Source: Arthrinium phaeospermum | Lineage: Eukaryota; Ascomycota; Sordariomycetes; Amphisphaeriales; Apiosporaceae | Assembly: GCA_006503535.1 (NCBI GenBank) | Contig: QYRS01000005.1 | Coordinates: forward strand, 2,666,001 to 2,730,000 | DNA: 64,000 nucleotides | Reading direction: 5' to 3' | Shown: positions 1 through 12,160 of the stretch, in pieces | How the letters are laid out: each line of letters begins with the position of its first letter | How positions within the stretch are numbered: position 1 is the stretch's first letter | Made by a program: the position numbers and the translations under genes | Notes under the pieces: generated by a model | What the model was told of the DNA's origin: nothing | Seen by the model: the letters and a program-made list of their open reading frames with translations, nothing else | Database searches by the model: none

Positions 1-255
1 CTGTCAGCATTACTGTTACTCCTAACTCGAGCTCCCGCGCAGCTCACTCAAAGTGCGTGGGAGGATGGAATGCATTTCTGGGGGAGCTTACGGCTTGATG
101 GGTTCACTAAACGTATCGAGCATGTCCTCAATCTTGGAGGTTTGTTCGCGAATGGCGTCGAGCGGACTCGGATCTGCAGGACCCTCTCTTTGTGCACCCC
201 CGAAAGGGTTCTGGTTGCCCAGGTGGTACCCGGCAGTGCCTCTGATCTGTGCCAT
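1..255 (-). CDS. SURF4/Erv29-family ER cargo receptor, 5' exon (partial)
   Basis: Only the first coding exon (255-92, 54 codons plus 2 nt) is inside the window. The start MAQIRGTAGYHLGNQNPFGG and the following segment (SPLDAIREQTSKIEDMLDTFSEPIKP) match the conserved cytosolic N-terminus of fungal SURF4/Erv29 proteins. Members of this family are polytopic COPII cargo receptors that help soluble secretory proteins leave the ER. A GTAAGC donor starts at 91, and the minus strand ends in CTGACAG exactly at position 1, so the intron (91-1) seems to finish at the window edge with the membrane-spanning exons beyond it. The ATG at 255 is chosen because homology begins there. Identification rests on about 55 residues recalled from the family and was not checked by a search. 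Confidence 0.8.
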
Positions 256-2415
256 GGTGTCGAGAGATGGGGAGGATAAACCTGCTTCGTTCGGCGAGCG
301 CGTATAGTCAAGGATGATCAAGCTTCCGTGGAGACTTATCACGTCGAGGAGCAGCAGGTGGTGGTGGTGGTTGCCCGAATTGGTTGGGTTTCTGGCGGAG
401 GACAGGAATCACACGTCGTTCTTTCCGCCAAGAATTCAATGCGAGAGGTTGGAACACGGAGCGCCGAACCTTTATAAAGAGGAAAAAATAATGTGGGTAG
501 CAGACGCTGGCGGGAGGAAAAGCTGTCAAAGATGAGAGAAAGTAACGACAGCCAGCGACGTGAGTGGGAATGACGGTAAGTAGGGTGGATGGGGTGGGAT
601 TTAAAAAGGAAAGATCCTTTTGAAGGCGAGGCGAACCGTCGGTGATGCGATGCCGAGATGAGAGTGGGAGAGAGCAATAGCGCACTGCTTGTGTCGTAGA
701 GAGTGGTAAGGTAAGCTTCGGTATGGTGTTTGTTGCAGGCGACAACCGTGTCCTTTACTCTGCCAATTGGGCGAAAAGCAATTGTTGCAAGGGTGGCAGC
801 TAAGACTTTCTTAAGTACTTAATGTATGGTAGGCCACTGTTTGTACTTTGAAACTACCGGAGATGCCCCCCTGAGCTTAAGTACTCCGAATGCCCGCTAA
901 AAGAGCTCAAAGCACGGGAGATACCACCTGGCCCGCCCGGCAGGTCCATTGAGGGCCCTTAATTGGTTTGGTCTAGTGGTTTTCGGTGGGGAACAGCTGA
1001 GTAAAGAGGGCTGATGCTGAGAGCTATCGAGCTACATATCCCGTACTCCTCCCACTCAACGAACAGTAATGGTTGTTGACACTCAGCCCTTCGATACGAG
1101 TCAAGTTGCTGAAGAAGTCCTCACCGGCGACGGGCTGATGTCGATTGACACGGAGCGACTTCTGGTCTAGTAGCATCAGCCAGTGACAAGTCCGAGTTGG
1201 ACCATATCCGTCATTACCTTAAAGAGCCCCGGCTGCCGGGGGGCATGCTGTCCTTTTTGCCCATCACAAGCCACAAGGACAGCGAGCGGGCTAGGTTAGG
1301 GGACGATGGTGCTACACTACAGCCACCTCCGCACCTACCGAGCAAGTGGTGGTGGTGAGTTGATGCAAGGTGCCGTGCCGCCGCTCCCAAAATAGAACAA
1401 ACTATTAGGTGTTCTTTTCTACCATATACCCAGTAGTTTTTCCAACAGTAATCAGAGTCGTTTGTTAATGACATCCTCTATTCTTTCCTTCTCCTTCTAC
1501 GCTATATAGTATAGCGCAGAATATCCCAGGACTGCAAACCTCTATGTACGTCATTCCCTTGTGCAGCCATCATCAGTCGTGCTCCTGATGGATTCTTGAC
1601 CCTGCAGCGCAGCCTGCGAGTGCCCCGCAATCCATTAATAGTTTGCTCTTCAATAGCCGCATAGGGAGCAAGGGGTCAAAAGCTATGGCGTCTTTGCTGA
1701 TCGTATTCGAAAACCAATTGAATAACACGACAACTAGCCATTGGCTGAAGGCTGGCTTTTTGGTGGTGACGATGGTTACATGTAGTCCAGGTCCATCCGT
1801 AGTCTTGTCATTCATTGTCTCTACCAAGAAACCCGCCCTTGACCTACAAACATGCATAACTTCAACTCGGTTCAACCAGTCGCGACGCCATGCTTCCCAG
1901 ATCATGTGCGAACCATCAGACCGCCAGCCCTATGAGAAGATTACGTCGCATCAAAGTATGCCATATATTACACAATTCTGACTGAACTCAAATATCCCCC
2001 ATCGAAGAAGTTTCCCATGTGCCGGCTGCTGCTGAACACTAAAATCTGCTCTTCTTCCAGCCACCACCCACCCATCCATCCAGCGTTTTCCCTACCCATG
2101 AAATCTATCTATCCATCTACCTTAGGTAATGCAAAGTATGTTTGCGCTGCCATACGCGCTGCCAGACACGCAACCACCATACGTACAGAGTTACCGTTAT
2201 GTTACTAATACAGAAAGCATATTGTAAAATCCAAAAAACCAGATCGCTGTCCACCTGCCCAAACGCCTTTCAAGCGACAATGACTAAGTACCCCATATAA
2301 GCACAAAAAAGATATATAATGACGTTGCGAGAGAGGGGGGAAGATATCAACCCCCAAGGCGCGGTTTTCGGTTGATGTCGTCGTCGTGGTAGTTTTCTCG
2401 TCAAGACCAATCGTG
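256..2415. other. Intergenic region, upstream of the SURF4 gene
   Basis: No convincing gene. The first few hundred bases are the promoter and leader of the minus-strand SURF4 gene, including a GGT-rich run near 355-370. A perfect 12-bp palindrome (TTAAGTACTTAA) lies at 811-822. Reading frames between 1214 and 2208 have no recognisable protein motifs and no consistent splice structure. Confidence 0.6.
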
Positions 2416-4187
2416 TCAAATCATGTTGCCGCCCACCACCTTGTCCGGCCGATAATCATAGTCGACCCCCCTCCGCCAGCTAAACGGCCGGCTCCAGCTG
2501 TTGTTGTTGTTGTTGTACCGCGGCAGCGGCGTCGTTGCGTTCCCTGGGTGATTTGTGTTGGCCGGCAGCTCGACGGGCGGCGGCGTCTGCGGCGTCGAGG
2601 GCAGCATGATGGGCGCTCTCGGGTGGTACTGGTTGGTCCTGATGCTGTGGTTTGGGTCAGGAACCATTGCTTTGGCGATGTCGTCATCGTCTTCGTCACG
2701 CGACAAGAGGATGGGTTCGGTTAGGGCAGGGGCAGGGGCAGCAGGACACTTACGGGTAAGCAGCAACATCATATGACGGCGACTGCTGGTGGTGTTGTTG
2801 CGGCTGTTGCCGGGGACAGTGGTCCGGTTTCGTCTCGCGCAGGGGGCTAATGATTCCGTAGTACGGCGCCTCGGGACTCGAGTACGCCCCTACCTCGTCC
2901 TGCTCCTGCGCCGTCGGGCTCATGCGACGAGCCCCGCCGGCTGATGGCGCTGCTACTGCTGCCAGCTTCGCACCCCCTCGCGGCGTCCCCGACCGTGAAG
3001 ACGGCGCCCGCTCTCCCTGGCAGGCGAAAACGAGCCCCGACGACGCCCTGCGCGGGCTCCGCGGCGGTCGAGAGGGCGTCACCGCGGCCGCGAGTCGCAT
3101 CGGGATCGGCGACGGGGTGGATCGCAACGCGATGTGCCCCCGATGGTGACGGCCCTTGTGCGAGCCGCGCCGCCGTTTCCGGTAGCACAGAAACAAAAGA
3201 CCCGCGATCAGTCCGAGCAAGGCGGCGCCGCCCACGACGATGCCGGCAACGACCGCCCCTGACATCGAATCCTCGTGGCTGCTGACCCCTTGTCGGGACC
3301 CTGTCGTGTTTGCTACTGTTGGCTGCACGTACCCGCCAGGTACCTTAGGGTCGGGCCGCGGCATCTCGGTTGGAAAGGGCTGTCCCGGAGCAAACTCGAA
3401 TGTCGAGTTTGCTACATATTGTTTTTGGATGTCGAGCGTGAAAGTCCCGTTCTGTAATTTGTTTGGTAGCTGATTAGCGTATATAATAACCAAAACAACT
3501 ATCCGAAATCATCAACTGAGAGAAAGAGGGAGCAATGCATACTGGGTTGATGACCCCAACCATCGATTCATCAAGACACGAGCCGGGAACAGTGCTGGGC
3601 AGAAAGTACGTGTTAAAAAGGAACAAATACAGAAAATACAGAACAGTGTACAAGCAATGCCGTCATCATACCAGTAGAAAAAGATAGGCTCGGTATCGTT
3701 GATCCTGACATCGAAATGGGGAGGATCGTTCAGAATAGCCTGAACCGGTACGAGATCGCTGTAGAAGCCTCGCCGCCCGATCTCTACGGTCTCGTACGGT
3801 ATGCATGGATACCTGAACTCGGCTCGGGCGACCGAGTGATTCGAAGGATAGAAGTTGAAACCTGTTTTCACCACCAGTCATGAGGAAAGGCTCTATGGTC
3901 ATCTAGACAAAGGGAGAGCGAAGGACTCACGAACGATATCTCCCACATTCGCCGTGACCGAGTCTGGTCGGAATGAGAAGCCTGCCTATGAATTGCACAC
4001 AGTTTAGTCAAGACGTAAGGCTTCAAGGAATATGGTGTTGACATACTGCCCCCACGCTGATCGTGTGAATCGCTGGTCCGGCCTCAGTCTGCGTCGCCGG
4101 TGAGCCTGTCTTATCAGGCGTCGCATCGTGTGCCAAACCCATCACAACTATGGCCGCGAAGACCAATACTCCAAGAAGTAGTCTCAT
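2416..4187 (-). CDS. Extracellular cupredoxin-domain protein with one membrane segment and a long cytosolic tail
   Basis: Six exons: 4187-4047, 3985-3931, 3861-3672, 3594-3543, 3451-2754 and 2644-2416, encoding about 454 aa. The N-terminus is a signal peptide (MRLLLGVLVFAAIVVMGLA). Residues about 45-150 form a plastocyanin-like fold typical of fungal extracellular proteins: GDIVRFNFYPSNHSVARAEF, then PCIPYE, then INDTEPIFFYC and MVGVINP. The copper-ligand His (NHS) and Cys (FFYC) are present. The usual second His before the next Cys is replaced by Ser (PGSC), so copper binding is doubtful. A hydrophobic helix at about 211-235 is followed by RKRRRG and a Pro/Ser-rich cytosolic tail of more than 200 residues. 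The last intron (2753-2645) is the least certain; without it the protein stops at a TAA inside the GTAAGT. The function is unknown; a wall-facing sensor or anchor is inference. Confidence 0.75.
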
Positions 4188-5239
4188 ATTGGCGAGTGGG
4201 TGATGATTAGAGTCGAAGACCCCAACTCACATACTGTCAAATGTAAAAAAGAAAGTGGTGAACTTCAGAAAGTCAGAGAACGACAAGGGAGAAGTAAGAC
4301 GAACAGGCATATCATTGTATGACTGATCGAGAGGCACTCCTCGAAGATAAAAGTAGATACACAACATCATCATCATCCCACTGCATATTTTAGGAGGCTG
4401 ACCGGGTCGATGCGATTCTAGAGGTAGCATCATCCACCATCGCATGGGCGTCGGAGCAATAACCTTGACGATCTCAACACTGCTTACGCCAACAGACACA
4501 GACGCACATCATCACCGTCCGCCGATACTGGGGAGGCCATCGATGGCTGCACTATCAATAACGCCTTGGTAAGCTGGTATTTGTCTTGGGGACGCCCGAA
4601 TCGTAAGTACGTCGGGCCATCTACCCAGGAGAAAATATCGATTTGTTTTCTGCATGACACGGCTGGCCAATGATGAGCGATGTACGTAGTAAAAATAGAG
4701 AGCGGAGGAGGGGATCAGGTTACATCGGCAAAAATACCCGGTTCGTTGATTCTCGAACGGCGCGGAGCGTACCTAAGATTAGACGTTTAAGCGCCGGTTG
4801 TTGCCCGGAATGGACTACGGCGTCCAAACCTGGTAACACACAGCTTATATAATAGACCCAAGAACCAGTGAGATTGAGAGCCTGTTAACCGGAATCAAGT
4901 GTGTTACGTTTCGGTGCGTTCGCTTATTTGAAAGGAGAAGGACGCAGTGTGCGCTGCAATTCAACGTTGTTGGTCTTTATGGGTGTATTTTCAGGTTGTT
5001 CTATAAATGCGAGGTTGGCATCGTGCGGCATCTCTTTCCTGCCGCCAAGCGTCGTATGTGCGACCCCTTGCCGACACCTTCCTCATCTAGCAGTATCTTT
5101 CGAGTCAATATCTCAAGCCAGGTGGGTTTATGAAGCATCCGTTTCATGAAAGCTTTCACATTATCGAAAATCAGCTTCTGTCGCGGCCACAGGAGACAGA
5201 TTAGGGCTCCAGATTCGCAACTCGTGAATAGCGCGCCAC
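4188..5239. other. Intergenic region between the cupredoxin gene and ALG6
   Basis: About 1 kb holding the promoter of the minus-strand cupredoxin gene and the 3' flank of ALG6. Short frames here show no family resemblance and no supporting splice signals. Nothing else is seen. Confidence 0.6.
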
Positions 5240-7084
5240 TTATTGAGTTTTTGACTTGCTGCCAGGGCTTTGTCTGACGCTCCTTGTAAGTATTCCGCTT
5301 TCTTGGACCAATTTGCCAATACACCAGAGATAGCACAGCATGAAACCAGCGCAGCCGATTCCGACGTTCGCGACAACCCACAGGTCAGGCTTATCAGGCG
5401 GGGGCGTAACGAACTGCGCAAGGCCATGCCACACAATCATGAGAATGTAGAAAGCCCCGTGGATAATAGCGGTGCTCCACTGCAGCCATGCGCTCTGGCC
5501 TTCCTGGAAATAGGCACTCGTAGATGTCGGCGGAATTCCTAGTAGGTACGCCCACAAAAGTGTGAGGACAGCGTAGGGGACTTTGAGATCCACGCGCGAA
5601 AGCAAGGGGAACATAGTCCATGCACCTAAAAGATTGGCGAATCCCACCCATGCCCGAATGTCCTTGCCAAGGCCCTGCTTCCCAGCCAGGAGTATGGTCA
5701 TGGGGAGAAGGGGCAGCAGAGCGCTTTTCTCGTGTACTTGGTAGCTGAACATGAAGAAGCCCCAGGCCGTGGCAGCAAACGCATATGGGAGAAGTTCCTT
5801 GCGAGGCCGGACGAGCAGTATCAAGTTGGCAGGCGCAATTGACGCCAGAGTAGCTCCCAGCGAGATGCGCTGAAGAAGGACTGTAGGGTACTTGCGCATC
5901 TTGATAACCACGTTGATCGCACACCAGAAGTTGGCAACCTTGTCTTCGAAGAGGCCTCTCGAAAATGGGAAGATTCTGTGAACCATTTGCACAAGCTGCT
6001 CAACCACAGGGTAGTAGATCGCATTCGTATCAAGGTATTCGGCAAGCTGCGGGAAGATCGGTAGCGGCGGGCGTGGGCCGTCCAGGTCTGGCTGAGAATC
6101 GATACCGCGACTAGCATCATACAGGGTACCGAGAACAATGGGGAGAATCAGAACCGCAAACGAGATGACCGTAGCGATGGCGATGGTGGCGAACCTGCCG
6201 ACGTTGATACGCGGGTATATGCAGCTTCCGAGCAAGAAGGAGAACACAGCCGGTGCGTAGTAGAGGGCCATCTGCTTGAAGCCTAGAGCGGCAACGAAGA
6301 ATACCGCAGCCCACATATGGCGGCCGGCCAGCATGCTGGACATGCTCGAAAGCACAAATCCAAGCATAACCGTGTTGTACTGGAAATGGACATGGTCAAT
6401 GAGTATGGTCGCCGGCTGCATGAGAATCGCGACCAATGCGACCCAGGCTGTCCACGGCGCCACGCCAAAGAGCCTGCTGTATCTTCTGACGAAGATGACA
6501 GCCGCAGGGATGTAGATCAGATATTCCGAGACAATGACCGTCGCCCTCATGTATATCTTCAGCGTCGGGTCGTGGGAGCCACGCGAGGCAAACAGCTCGA
6601 ACCAGGTCGGGTCAATAATGGCGCCAATCTTGCCCAGCAACCAGCTATGGTAGGCCGTCAGGGGCGGGTAGTCGAGGCCCCACCACTGGAAGTCGTTGAA
6701 GTACCATTGCGAAATGGGAAGCTGTGTCGTGATCTCCATCCAATGCCTCTGGGCTTCGAAATCGCCGAACATAGGGGGTGCCTGGAAGCCTGCGCCAGCT
6801 GTTAGCAATTACTGCGCAGAGTGCAATGGAATCATCTGGATAGTGGTGTGCCTACCAGAGTAACCCCAAAGACCTGCCGCCCATCTAAACAGGCCAACGG
6901 CCATAAGAATCAGAGGCAGGACCTCCCATTGTGATACCGAGCCGCGGGCGGGCCAGAGGAAAGAAGCCAAGGGAAACGAGGGCGTTCGGACAAGGGCTTC
7001 GGGCTTCGTGATCGTATCGTAAGCCGCGGTCTTCTTGGCCTTGTTGCGACGGGGTTTGTGGGTGGCGGACGACGGCGCGGCCAT
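5240..7084 (-). CDS. ALG6: ALG6, dolichyl-P-Glc:Man9GlcNAc2-PP-dolichol alpha-1,3-glucosyltransferase
   Basis: Two exons: 7084-6856 and 6789-5240, encoding about 592 aa. The junction gives [22 protein letters not shown], the ALG6/ALG8 luminal signature. It is followed by WGLDYPPLTAYHSWLLG and HVHFQYNTVMLG, and about ten hydrophobic segments run to the C-terminus. ALG6 adds the first glucose to the lipid-linked oligosaccharide in the ER lumen, using dolichyl-phosphate glucose, before transfer to nascent proteins. The length and the short cytosolic N-terminus (Lys/Arg-rich, about 60 aa) suit fungal ALG6 better than ALG8, which is the main alternative. The gene is divergent from palC, with about 0.8 kb between the two starts. 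Confidence 0.92.
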
Positions 7085-7652
7085 GGTTCACCGTGATGTA
7101 AGGAATGTCAAGAGAGTGTCGTCGGCGGCATCTGGCGCGAAGGTCGAGGAATTGGCCAAGTACGAGGCAGCTTTCAAGTCTTGAACAGAAAAGCAATTCT
7201 GGACCTTTAATTACCTGGACTAGGGTTCTGGTACAGTCTGTCCCCTTAACCTCACTCAAGCTAGCTGGAGCTTCGGAAACATATTTCCAATTCAATCTCA
7301 GTGCTAAGGTGGGATCCAAGGTGGCCTGGAAGCTGCGGGTCAATCCGCGATGGACAACTAAGCCTGTCCACCTGTGCGCTCAAGCGCTGTAGGTACTACC
7401 TGCCGCCTAAACAATTCTATGTGGTACCTGCCTGAGAATTTGATGGCGCCGGACCAACCAGACAACGCCATGCTAATCAAATTTATTGTGAATCAGTTGT
7501 CACCTATCAATTAGACCCCCATTTGCATACATGTAGTCCGACTAGAGTGCTATATGCTCCCAGAACTATTAAAACGAGTTAATTTGATGTGAATGGCTAC
7601 AGGCAGAACTGCGCACGTATTGACTCGCAGCCGTTTTTACAAGCTGGCGTGG

Positions 7653-7742
7653 GCCAAGCAGTGGCACGAGCTCGGGCTTATTAGCTTGACAGCACCGAGA
7701 GGTGAATTTGAGTGTGCAGCAGCGATGCCAAGCGACCCAGGC
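7653..7742 (+). promoter_or_regulatory. Two GCCAAG motifs (possible PacC sites) upstream of palC
   Basis: GCCAAG occurs at 7653-7658 and 7737-7742, about 250 and 170 bp before the palC start. This matches the GCCARG core bound by the zinc-finger pH regulator PacC, whose activation depends on PalC. A 6-mer of this degeneracy is expected by chance fairly often, so binding is only a suggestion. Confidence 0.25.
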
Positions 7743-7865
7743 AGGTTGGGCTGGCTATACAATGACGATGAGGTCTTTCAGCGATAGGGTATTATTTTCA
7801 TCGGAAGTCCACCTGCCACTCTTTGCTACATCTTCTGTGGTAAATCATGAGAGCAGTCTGAGACG

Positions 7866-7873
7866 TATATAAG
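7866..7873 (+). promoter_or_regulatory. TATA-like box of palC
   Basis: TATATAAG lies 36 bp before the palC ATG. The spacing implies a very short 5' leader if this is the functional TATA element. Confidence 0.35.
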
Positions 7874-7908
7874 CTCCCAATTATATTTCTGCCCATTGAC
7901 AAGCAACA

Positions 7909-9432
7909 ATGCCTTTTCCTTTTGTGCTCCCGACCACGTCCTCCTTCTCGTATTCCGCCAGCTTCAACTGCGAAACCCACCCCTCACTGCCCCTCAATGC
8001 CAGCACCCATCGCGGGGTGGTCAGGGACGCCCTGAAGAAGCACAAGCGCCTCCCGCCGGCGTCCCAAGCCCCCAACCTCCCGTCCATCGTCAACAGCCTC
8101 GACAACTACATCCCCTACCTGCTCGCCGTGGACGCCGGCCTCAGTAGCAGCAGCCAGCACCACCATGAGGCCGCCGCCGCCAGCATCGGGGTGAGCCTGG
8201 CCTCCACCCCCAGCATCGAGTGGAGACCCACCATATCCGAGAGCGCCGTGCCGGGGCGGGAGACGGCCCGCGTCAAGATCCAGTCGCTCGAGTACGAGCT
8301 CTTCTTCGCCCTCTCGACGCTGGGCTACGCGCACAGCCAGCTGGCGCGCGCGGCGCTGCACCCGCTGTACGTGACGAGCGCGGCGCCCGCCGGCGCCGCG
8401 GCGCGCACGGCCGCGATCCAGAACGCGGCCAAGCACCTGCTGGACGCGGCCTCGGTGCACGACTACCTGGCGCGGCGGGCCGAGTCCCACGTCACGAGCC
8501 CGCCCTGCGCCGACATCGCGGCGGGCACGGCGCGGGCGCTGGCCTCGCTGGCGCTGGCCGAGGCGACGCTGCTGGCCGTGCTCAAGGACGACCCCTACCC
8601 GGCCGTCGTGGCCCAGGCCCGCAACAAGAACGACACGGAGTGGATGTACAAGTCGCCCGACATCCCCAAGGTGCGGGCCCACCTGTTCGCGCGGCTGTGC
8701 CTGGCGGCCGCCGACCACGCGGCCCAGGCGTCGGCGCTGGCCAAGGCGACGACAACAAAGGGGACGTCCAAGCTCAGCGAGGGCCTGATCCGCTACATCG
8801 AGGACCTGCGCATGGCGAGCCGGGCGCGGGCCTGCCGCTTCTTCGGCATCGACGCGGAGCTGTCGGGCCAGACGGGCACGGCGCTGGGGTGGCTGCAGTG
8901 CGGTCTCCAGGAGCTGGGCCACGAGCCCAAGGAGGTCAAGAAGGGCCTGAGTCTCAGCCGCATGAAGAAGGAGTGGACCGACAAGCGAGAAGACAAGAAG
9001 GTTGAAAAGGGTTCCGGGTGGGGTGCTGATGCCGGGAAGCTCGAGGAGACACGAGTGATCGAGATGCTGGAGGAGAAATGGACCAAGATGAACGATACGG
9101 TAAGTGTTGATCAGTGGTTTTCCGCATCTGAATTTTCCAGATTTGCTAACAAACAGTTCCAGATCATGACCCAAGCCATACCGTCTCCGGCGTCCCTATT
9201 GTCAGGGCTACCGTCTGGCAGAGAGATCCACAGTATCAAACCCTACGAGGCGCCCAAGCTAAGTGCACAGTCTCTAGAAGCGATGAGGGCCCCCCCTGAT
9301 AGGGTCGACGATTACGGCGAAGAGCCTCTGAGCTCGGACGAAGATGAGAAGGCGGCCAAGATCCCTCCGCCAGGGGCGTTTCCGGGTACGCAGGATCAGT
9401 ATAGGAGTGAGAGTACTAGGTCATACTACTAG
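7909..9432 (+). CDS. palC: PalC, BRO1-domain pH-response regulator
   Basis: Two exons: 7909-9099 and 9157-9432, encoding about 488 aa. The 57-bp intron keeps the frame, so it could be misread as coding, but it has GTAAGT, GCTAAC and AAACAG signals. The start [19 protein letters not shown], the [15 protein letters not shown] segment and the YIPYLL segment are characteristic of PalC. PalC proteins carry a BRO1 domain and act at the plasma membrane, linking the PalH sensor complex to ESCRT-III (Vps32) and so to PalA/PalB processing of PacC under alkaline conditions. The middle of the gene is very GC-rich (about 8300-8950), a common codon bias in this window. The gene is convergent with the RBR ligase gene, with only 90 bp between stop codons. 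Confidence 0.9.
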   Translation: MPFPFVLPTTSSFSYSASFNCETHPSLPLNASTHRGVVRDALKKHKRLPPASQAPNLPSIVNSLDNYIPYLLAVDAGLSSSSQHHHEAAAASIGVSLASTPSIEWRPTISESAVPGRETARVKIQSLEYELFFALSTLGYAHSQLARAALHPLYVTSAAPAGAAARTAAIQNAAKHLLDAASVHDYLARRAESHVTSPPCADIAAGTARALASLALAEATLLAVLKDDPYPAVVAQARNKNDTEWMYKSPDIPKVRAHLFARLCLAAADHAAQASALAKATTTKGTSKLSEGLIRYIEDLRMASRARACRFFGIDAELSGQTGTALGWLQCGLQELGHEPKEVKKGLSLSRMKKEWTDKREDKKVEKGSGWGADAGKLEETRVIEMLEEKWTKMNDTVSVDQWFSASEFSRFANKQFQIMTQAIPSPASLLSGLPSGREIHSIKPYEAPKLSAQSLEAMRAPPDRVDDYGEEPLSSDEDEKAAKIPPPGAFPGTQDQYRSESTRSYY

Positions 9433-9522
9433 ATTCAAATCGTTTCGGTCTCAATTCTCAAGTCTCCAATTAGAGTTGATATGTCATATTTTGCTGTTAC
9501 GTCTATCTGGTCATCTTAGGGT

Positions 9523-12160
9523 TTATACTGCCATATTATACGGTCGGCTGGTTCGAGGCAATATCTCCGGGGCTACAGCCCTTTGCCCACCCCTTCGTCC
9601 GCGGACCACCCTCCCCAGGACCGAGGGAGGAAATGAAGGTGGTATGGGAAATGAGGGGTCAAGGATTCCTGTTGGTCTGGTCTGTAGACCAGGAGTAGGA
9701 AGCGGCCAACTAGGTCCAGCAGAGCCGGGCACAGGAAGAGGCCAACTAGGCCCTGCAGAACCAGAAGAGGATTCAGAGGGAGAAGGGGGCAAGTCCTCCA
9801 GCGCCGCAGCGGCAATCGCCTCCATCGCCTCCTGTTCGGCAATCCACGCCGCGATATCCTCACCGCCGTTATCCCTCTCCTCCGTCTCCATCTCCGCCAA
9901 CATCTTCTGCCGCTCCTCGATCACGACGTCGACCCACCGCAGATGCGCCTGCCGCTCTTTCTTAAAGGCCGCGTGCTCCCGCTCCGCCGACTCGTCCAGC
10001 CGGGTCTCGGTCACGTCCAATGTCTCGAGCATGATGTCGCGCTTCTCCGTCACGCGGAACTGGTACGTCTCCCACTCGCCGTCCTTCCACTTGCGCCACA
10101 CCGCGAACCCCTCATCATTGCGGCGCCTGAACGCCTTCATTAGTCTCTCGATCTCGACGTCGGCCACCGCGGCCCTCTTTGGTGGTGGATGATCAGAACA
10201 CTTGTTGTCTGTCTCTACCTGTTTGCCCTTTTCCATCTTGTTCCTTTTGACATCGACCCAGTGGTAATGTGCCTGGAGCTGTGCGAGGTACTGCCCCTCG
10301 ACACGGCGCTCCTCCTTGATGCGCGACGCGAGCTCATCGTCCAGTTCCTTCCTCCGCGCGGCCAATTTCGCTGCCGCGTCGGAGCGGAGCTTCTTGCGTT
10401 TTGCGTCATTCGTCTCGCCGAGAGCGGTCCGGGCCACCTGCGCCTCGTGCGCCAGCACCGCCGCGCGGCGATCGAGCTCCTGTACGACAGCGACGTGCTG
10501 CAGGGCGTGCAGCTCCTCAAGGGCCTCACGCAGCTCCGTGAACTTAGCCACGACCGCTGCGCGGCGGTTTTCCTCCAGCGTGATGAGCTCCTTAAGCTCG
10601 CGGCGTCGGGTTTCGGCCCGTTGCCGCTCGCGCTCGCGCAACAGCAGCTGCGTCTTGCGCGCCTCCTCACGCTCGAATTCGGCCACTAAGCGGATCGCCT
10701 CGGCAGCCTCAGATTCTTCTTGGGCCTGCCGCAGAGCGCGCTGCTGCTGCCGTTGCTGGGCCGCAGCCTTGACCGCGGCCAGCTGTTCCATGGTGCAGCC
10801 GCAGGTGCGCCAACGCGCGCCGCAGACGTAGCAGAACTGCGCGCCGCACCGGCACGTCATATGCTGGCAGGCGTCGCTGTGCTCGACATAGGCGTGGCAG
10901 CCGGTGCAGCGCTTCCAGCCTGCCTCCTCGGCCAGTTCCTCGGTTCTTTGGATATCACGGTCCTGCGGGCAGGCGCCCTGGCCGTTGGTGAGTTCGTGCT
11001 GGGCGCCCCGGCACAGCGTGCAGGTTGAGTGCCCCGCGTCGCATCTCGCGACGTTGAGGGCGCGGTCGATGCGGTCTGGTCGCAGCCAGGCGCTGCACTC
11101 GGGCTGATGGCAGTACACGCGCTCGGAAACGGGTATGTTCCACTCTTCAGCCCGGCTTCGGTATCGCTGTTTGAGGTCTTCGTCCGTTAAGGCCAGGATT
11201 GTTGGTTCAGGGATCGTATTGAGACAGCACTTCGGCGGCCAGTGCTGTTCGTGTTCGCAGGCCGATGTGATGAGGCGCGTGAAACAGTCCTGGCAGTAAC
11301 TATGACAGGGCGCTTTCACCACCTCGTTGAGGTTGAACTCATCAAGGCAGGAAACACATTCCCTAAAAACGTACGAGGTCAATACGAAAGTTTGATACGA
11401 GCCTCACACGGATAACTTACACTTGTTCTCCCTGGATAGAAGAGCCGCAATCTGTACTGTTTCCCAGGACACTTTCTGTTCGGACAGCCTGACTATCTCG
11501 CCGCCCAGCCAGTAGTGCGTTTAAGCGTGCATCCAAATCGAGACTTGATTCCGATCTCATATCCCGACTAGAGGAGGCAGCAGCACTGCTAGACTCAGCT
11601 TTCCCGCTCCTTTTAAGCCGGCGAAACAGTCCCAGGAGCCTGCGCCTGGTCGACTTGGGAGGGATAGGGGCTGGCCGCAATAAGCCGTGCTGGTCTATTG
11701 TCAGTTTTGTCCCAGCAAACTCGGCAGAGGCGGAGACTGCTGGGACATGGTTAGTCTCGGCCGCTGGAGTCGGCGCCTCTCTTGTTGGCTGATGGGTTCT
11801 CGTTTGCGGTTGAGCGATCTCCGGTGCTGGGGCTTCCGTCTCTTCGGTCTCGACGGCTTCCTCTTTTGCCTCCCCTTCGTCAAAATTGAATGCTTCTATC
11901 TCGATTTTGCGTACTGCTTCGTCGGCTATACGACGTTTGACAGTGGCGATGGAGTCTGTCAGGAGATCCAGAACGAGATCAGTTTCAACATTGTACGCAG
12001 TCTTTAGCCCTTCTGGCGGCTCATATTGCGTCCAATCCACCGGGTCACCAGTTTCTTCTGCATCGTCTTCAGCGACACTCGCTTTTGGAACCGGTTTCCG
12101 GATTATCTCCTTTCCCTTTCCTTTCCATCTTGGTTTTACTTCATTGGGAGTACGGGTCAT
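9523..12160 (-). CDS. RBR (RING-IBR-RING) E3 ubiquitin ligase with a long coiled coil
   Basis: Two exons: 12160-11421 and 11362-9523, about 859 aa from the ATG at 12160. An upstream in-frame ATG at 12289 would add 43 residues, but that stretch looks like leader sequence. RING1 starts at about residue 249 (CVSC, CHSYCQDC), the IBR follows, and RING2 (CTGC...DACQHMTCRCG) places the likely catalytic cysteine near residue 412. RBR ligases take ubiquitin from an E2 onto this cysteine before passing it to substrate. A strongly charged Ala/Arg/Glu-rich coiled coil follows (about 430-750), then a Pro/Ser-rich C-terminus with a tandem duplication (SAGPSWPLP twice). The N-terminal 250 residues are acidic with a basic cluster near 190-215 and no clear domain. 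The substrate is unknown. Confidence 0.85.

Larger units (their letters stand above)
7085..7908. other. Divergent intergenic region between ALG6 and palC
   Basis: This 824-bp region must hold the promoters of both flanking genes. It contains two GCCAAG motifs and a TATA-like box near palC, listed separately. Short open frames on both strands show no protein features. Confidence 0.6.

Noticed and set aside
7984..9174. Long minus-strand frame opposite palC (396 codons)
   Set aside because: It is a shadow caused by the high GC content and biased third positions of palC; its product is Arg/Gly/Leu low complexity with no domain.
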